Shown here: positions 60,307-64,000 of the stretch, piece after piece
How positions within the stretch are numbered: the first letter of the stretch is position 1
How the letters are laid out: every line of letters begins with the position of its first letter
Assembly (NCBI RefSeq): GCF_963678635.1
Contig: NC_087071.1
Location: 4,355,624-4,419,623 of the forward strand
From: Symsagittifera roscoffensis
Taxonomy: Eukaryota > Xenacoelomorpha > Acoela > Convolutidae
DNA: 64,000 nucleotides
Reading direction: 5' to 3'
The notes under the pieces: model-generated
What the model was told of the DNA's origin: nothing
Databases searched by the model: none
What the model saw: the letters and a program-made list of their open reading frames with translations, nothing else
Made by a program: the position numbers and the translations under genes

Positions 60307-61135
60307 GATAGAGACAGCTGGACGACTGGTCGCTAACAAGAATGCGCCAGGTTCCGGGGTGACTGCACCCTATGGAACGATTGACGATACGGGCAGAGTA
60401 CAACTCTCCCAGACCGTGGTCAGACAAGGGATAAGTAACGTGACACCACTCATGGGGAGCTCGAGAATCCCAGAGAGGAAATTGCGGAAGATACCAGCGA
60501 AGAAAGTGTCTCGTATAATAGACGTGCAAAAGAATAGTCAATTGAAATATAATTTCACGGGAGTTCCGGAGACAGATCCGAGGGCCTGCTTCAATCGAGC
60601 TACCTGGAGCCCGGCTGTAAACCTGCAGCAACCACCACTCGGGACATCTCATCTGATACTGGGAGACAGCTTGGTCAGAGTGCTGTCAAATTTGAGGACC
60701 TCGTGGGTCACCACGATGATGGCCTTTGGAGGCGCGACGATAGCCCAATTATATCGGATGGTGGAACTGATGAATCCAGGGAGGATTCCCAATGTGATGA
60801 TCTTAGTTGGGACGAATGACATCTCCAGAGGTTCAGATGAGCAGGAAGCACTATGGGAGTCAATGATGGTGTGTTTGTTTACGACCCTCTGGCAGAAATT
60901 CAGTTGCGCGGTACTGACCGTTTGCACTGTGCCAATGAATACGAGAAGCCTGACAGCATCAGGAAGAAGGCACAACGAGGGAGTCGTAAGATGGAACAAC
61001 ATCTTGAGGAACCTAGCAAGTCGAAATGCCGGAAGAATGATCCTCATGGACATCGAACATGAGTTGAGAGCTATGGATCAGGCCAGACTGACCACAGACG
61101 GCATCCACTTCGACAGTATTGAAGGACAAGCTTGA
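60302..61135 (+). pseudogene. Element B second block: SGNH/GDSL hydrolase domain
   Basis: All diagnostic blocks of SGNH hydrolases are present. LILGDSLV has the nucleophile Ser at 60668-60670. AFGGATIAQL supplies the block II Gly. VGTNDI at 60806-60823 is block III (GxND). TTDGIHFD has the Asp-x-x-His pair at 61097-61108. The family covers esterases, lipases and acetylhydrolases; the substrate cannot be told. The domain is of usual length (about 170 residues). TGA at 61133-61135 stands where Trp (TGG) would fit, and the frame continues beyond it, so it is probably a nonsense change inside a longer protein. Confidence 0.8.
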
Positions 61136-64000
61136 TTGAATCGAGTCTTCCAAGAGCGGTTGGACGAGCTGGAAGCAGAACTCTTTGACACAGGAGTGCT
61201 GAAGGAAGAAGGAACGGTGAGTGACGCGGTGATTACCACCTTTGTGCCTCCTAGCTTGGAAACACGCTTGGGTACGGTCCCGGCCGTCACGAACTACAGG
61301 CAACAAAGCTCCAGCGAACCAGGTCGAAGAACAGACGTACAGGATCGATTGGGAGAAGCACCGATGAGGAGGACTATTCATCCTAGGAGAAGAATAGGAC
61401 CTGTCAACCCAATCGAAGAGACAGCAGGCACATCTAGATCGGACACTAGATCGGAGACGACGAGTACCAGTCGAGAGGAGAGACCGAGCAGAGGCTCATT
61501 GATGTGGTCGAGACCCATACCGTCTCCCTGGCATATATACAAAGACGAACTAATGAAGCTGGATCTCCAGAGAGTAAGCTTCATCGAAGATGCAAGGAGG
61601 ATGCTGAATGGAGCGATGCTATCCGTCAGCAGATTGTACTCGATAACCGGCATAGACTGGTTGATAGCCGCTAGCATAAATTTCAGCTCCACGACGGCCT
61701 TGAGATTTGCTGACTTGGAGGGACTGCCCTCTAACAACACGATGGGACCAGTGAATGCGAGACCGTTGCAAGATGTGAGGTTGAACCATGATGAGGGGAA
61801 TCGTGAAGAGAGACCAGGAAGATTCCTGACGACGAGAGCGCCGATTGGACAACACGTGAAGATATTCAGGCAGCTGACGACACCCCCTGGTCATGTGAAG
61901 GAAAGAGTGTACCCAAAACTAGTGAACCAAGATGGTGATGCCCAGAGATATGGCGGATTGACAGCGATAAAGAAAGATGAAACCATCTTCGCCGCCTATG
62001 ACAAAGCAGAGATGAGGAAGGCCAAGATTATGGTAGTAGCGAATTCAGAGTTCGTGTACACTTCCAAGTCTTTGTTTTGGCCGGACGTCATAATGTTGGC
62101 AGCGGTCGACCTGGACCTACTGCAATCAGTATCTTTGGCTATAGGGGTACAAAGGCAGACGGACATGAATCCAATTACGATTGTGTTTGCTGGCATCAAT
62201 GACCATCTACACAGTAGAGGTTTTCTGAGCAGACTCAGAGATCCTACAACAGCAGAGAACGCTGTATGGCCAGCGATAAAAGACATCCTTGAGTCGATGG
62301 GTGAAGTGGTGGATGCGACGAAGGAGGGGTCATTCAATAAAGTGGCATTGAGAGTAGTATTCGCGTTGTCTCCGGGATATGCACATCTCCCGGATGGACT
62401 GAAATTCGTGTATGCAATTGTGGCCTTACTCTCGGAAGGAAAATATGATGTGATCATATCAGCTCCGAATCGCCTGATAGAAATGGAGAATCTGAGGCCA
62501 CTTAAGTCTAAACTGCCTGCAGTATGGTCAGACATCTCAAACGCGATGAGAGGATTCAAGGACCACGCGCTACACATGTTAGTGTTGGACGAAGTGCTGG
62601 GGTTGGAACTGTCCAATTTCAGTCGACAACTCAAACTGAAACCGGGAATAGACGACGGCCATCGAGTGATCGCGGCAATGTCCAACGACTTATGGTTCCG
62701 AGCAATGGAAGTGGCAGGTGAAGACACAAGAAGGAAAAATTCACTGGAGACGAGAGCTCATCTGGAGGCGATGATTCTGAGAACCAAACCGGAAGCCAAC
62801 CAGTGGCTACACCTGAACCCTAGAGTAGCGGCATTGGGTGCAGATGCTTTTGAGCATGGCCCCGTGATGATCACGAAGATGCATGCCTACTTGTTGAATG
62901 AGGTGAACCTGGCGGAAAATGCCGGAGAAAAGACTGCTGAGTTTGTAAACAGAATGTGTCAAATTACTCTGGAAACCTTCTGGACCCAGGAAATGAAAGG
63001 ACAGGAGGGCTTTGAAAGGACAGACAGCATGCTAGAAGGGTTGGGAGCCGGATGGACCGCGTCCTTCTTGGCAAAAGTTTACCCGAAAGTCTCGCACTAT
63101 TTGATAAAGGAATTCCTCCAAGCAGTAGTGAGAGTATCGATAGTGGAATTAATAGCCTTGTTCGTGACATTCGGAGCGGAGAGTTTCGTGAAAGGACCGG
63201 CGATGCTGCTCACCGATGGAATTCAGAACCTGCGGCTAGACGGACTTCTGACATTGATTGCATTTACCCACGGAAACTTGGGAGGACTAATGGAACTGGC
63301 ACGTTGTCCAGAGCAGATGAAAGAGAGAGTGAGGAACTTGGATATGAAGAAATCCACGGACTCGTGGAACAAGATGAGATACCTGAGACACAATCTTATC
63401 CAGTATCTCTTACAACAAAATCGCTTTGGAACGGGAGAAGACGAGACGATTGAAAGAGAGGAAGATGTTAGACGACATGTTGGAGGCATGCCACTGTTAA
63501 CTGATCTGAGCTTGGCTATGAGAACCGATCCCTTGGCGCTGATCAGAGGAGTCACGGAGTTCGTGACAGTGATCTATGGACCAGCAGTCACGTTTGCGTT
63601 CCCTGACGTTAAAGTGGAGCCAGAGATGACAGTCATCAATTTTGACGATCACTTCCGTGACCGCATGGGAGAAGTAGAAAGAGGACACATCGAGGTGTTT
63701 CCAAAGCTTTGGAATCTGAGAACCTATGATAAAACGAATGGTGAGATAACCAGAGTGCCTCGTCTTACTGCAGCATATCACAAAATGAGGGAAGAGACGA
63801 AGGACTGGGGCGATTACAAGAAGCTGCCGGAGGCAATCCCTGAATTCCCTCTGATAAGAAGGATGTTGCTCGGAGCAGTCTCCGTGGTACAGACTCCTAG
63901 ATTGGGAGCATTCGAAGCCAATGAAAGGAGAGTAGGGAATTTCGTGGGAACGACGGATCCATACTTTGTAGGGATAAATGCCGCCGTGTTACAGTACACA
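61136..64000 (+). CDS. Element B second block: long unknown protein, partial (open at edge)
   Basis: There are 955 codons without a stop, in the SGNH frame, cut by the window end. It starts as the last helix of the SGNH domain (LNRVFQERLDELEAELF), followed by an Arg/Thr/Ser-rich linker to about 61530. From about 62030 a second SGNH-like order appears: VVANSEF (62033-62053, where GDS would be), FAGINDHLHSRG (GIND at 62192-62203) and LPDGLKFVY (Asp 62393, with Lys where His would be). The Ser-to-GxND spacing (49 codons) is close to that of the first domain (47). The rest is helical, with a hydrophobic stretch around 63120-63200. No known family is recognised. Reverse-strand ORFs here are shadows. 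Confidence 0.8.
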   Translation, partial: MNRVFQERLDELEAELFDTGVLKEEGTVSDAVITTFVPPSLETRLGTVPAVTNYRQQSSSEPGRRTDVQDRLGEAPMRRTIHPRRRIGPVNPIEETAGTSRSDTRSETTSTSREERPSRGSLMWSRPIPSPWHIYKDELMKLDLQRVSFIEDARRMLNGAMLSVSRLYSITGIDWLIAASINFSSTTALRFADLEGLPSNNTMGPVNARPLQDVRLNHDEGNREERPGRFLTTRAPIGQHVKIFRQLTTPPGHVKERVYPKLVNQDGDAQRYGGLTAIKKDETIFAAYDKAEMRKAKIMVVANSEFVYTSKSLFWPDVIMLAAVDLDLLQSVSLAIGVQRQTDMNPITIVFAGINDHLHSRGFLSRLRDPTTAENAVWPAIKDILESMGEVVDATKEGSFNKVALRVVFALSPGYAHLPDGLKFVYAIVALLSEGKYDVIISAPNRLIEMENLRPLKSKLPAVWSDISNAMRGFKDHALHMLVLDEVLGLELSNFSRQLKLKPGIDDGHRVIAAMSNDLWFRAMEVAGEDTRRKNSLETRAHLEAMILRTKPEANQWLHLNPRVAALGADAFEHGPVMITKMHAYLLNEVNLAENAGEKTAEFVNRMCQITLETFWTQEMKGQEGFERTDSMLEGLGAGWTASFLAKVYPKVSHYLIKEFLQAVVRVSIVELIALFVTFGAESFVKGPAMLLTDGIQNLRLDGLLTLIAFTHGNLGGLMELARCPEQMKERVRNLDMKKSTDSWNKMRYLRHNLIQYLLQQNRFGTGEDETIEREEDVRRHVGGMPLLTDLSLAMRTDPLALIRGVTEFVTVIYGPAVTFAFPDVKVEPEMTVINFDDHFRDRMGEVERGHIEVFPKLWNLRTYDKTNGEITRVPRLTAAYHKMREETKDWGDYKKLPEAIPEFPLIRRMLLGAVSVVQTPRLGAFEANERRVGNFVGTTDPYFVGINAAVLQYT

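Larger units (their letters stand above)
49449..64000 (+). mobile_element. Ty3/gypsy-like LTR element B with macrodomain and downstream SGNH polyprotein
   Basis: The order is gag, protease, RT, RNase H, integrase, macrodomain tail, a 400-bp spacer, then a coiled-coil/SGNH/unknown polyprotein still open at the edge. The purine-rich coding strand and similar base composition run through both coding blocks. Together with the absence of an LTR between them, this suggests one element of more than 14 kb. No 3' LTR is in view, so the join of the second block to the element is inference. The copy is inactive: stops at 52404, 52968, 56654, 56798, 57455, 58485 and 61133, with frame changes near 54060, 57750 and 60300. 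Confidence 0.75.

Noticed and set aside
52404-61135. Reassigned stop codons or systematic readthrough in element B
   Set aside because: All three stop codons occur at non-equivalent sites, and element A does not share them. Nonsense mutation is simpler.
49613-62727. Long antisense ORFs such as 50027-50614, 58265-58993, 59744-60232 and 61996-62727
   Set aside because: All oppose strong sense coding with recognisable domains. They are shadows caused by the base composition of the sense codons.

Overview
This window looks like repeat-rich chromatin of an invertebrate animal. I recognise no host gene, rRNA, tRNA, operon or bacterial feature. Everything that codes, or once coded, belongs to Ty3/gypsy-type LTR retroelements, and most of the rest is satellite-like or duplicated DNA. 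The exact phylum cannot be fixed from the sequence; a nematode or another AT-rich invertebrate is a guess. One 200-base run of N (20927-21126) shows this is assembled scaffold.

The layout is a large, imperfect inverted repeat. On the left edge (1-3962, minus strand) is the gag-protease part of a gypsy element (A) that runs off the window. It is followed by a 1.6 kb leader with a 14-bp minisatellite. From about 6.1 kb to 46.7 kb two arms mirror each other: 6120-19968 pairs in inverse orientation with 21127-46715. Each arm holds, from outside inward, an LTR-like promoter block, a long non-coding leader, the relic of a different gypsy element (gag, zinc knuckle, protease, RT, RNase H, integrase and an env-like tail; + strand at 8.7-13.6 kb, minus strand at 43.6-36.4 kb), LTR/primer-binding-site copies, and then a satellite array with units of about 2.0-4.4 kb around the gap. 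In hand comparisons the arms are almost identical near the centre and clearly diverged outward. The right arm has extra tandem duplications (21278-34357 and 35718-40594).

From 46.9 to 49.4 kb lies a leader with about 17 same-orientation copies of a 13-bp motif (AATCCGGAGGGGT). Then comes a second gypsy element (B, 49449 onward, + strand) of the same family as A. It encodes gag with a coiled coil and zinc knuckles, a retropepsin, RT, RNase H, an unusually long acidic linker of about 490 residues, and integrase with an intact DD35E triad and a GPF module. It ends in a tail with what I read as a TARG1/OARD1-like macrodomain. After a 400-bp spacer with a good splice-acceptor sequence, a further coding block (59434-64000, open at the right edge) encodes a coiled-coil region, an SGNH/GDSL hydrolase with all its catalytic blocks, and more than 950 codons of otherwise unrecognised protein. 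That long part contains what looks like a second, catalytically altered SGNH-like segment.

Element B is dead as it stands. It has six in-frame stops up to the macrodomain, one more in the SGNH block, and three frameshifts. Most of the stops are explained by C-to-T or G-to-A changes. The most interesting content is the combination of a gypsy polyprotein with a macrodomain and a downstream SGNH-containing polyprotein, followed by the graded palindrome and the motif-studded leader.
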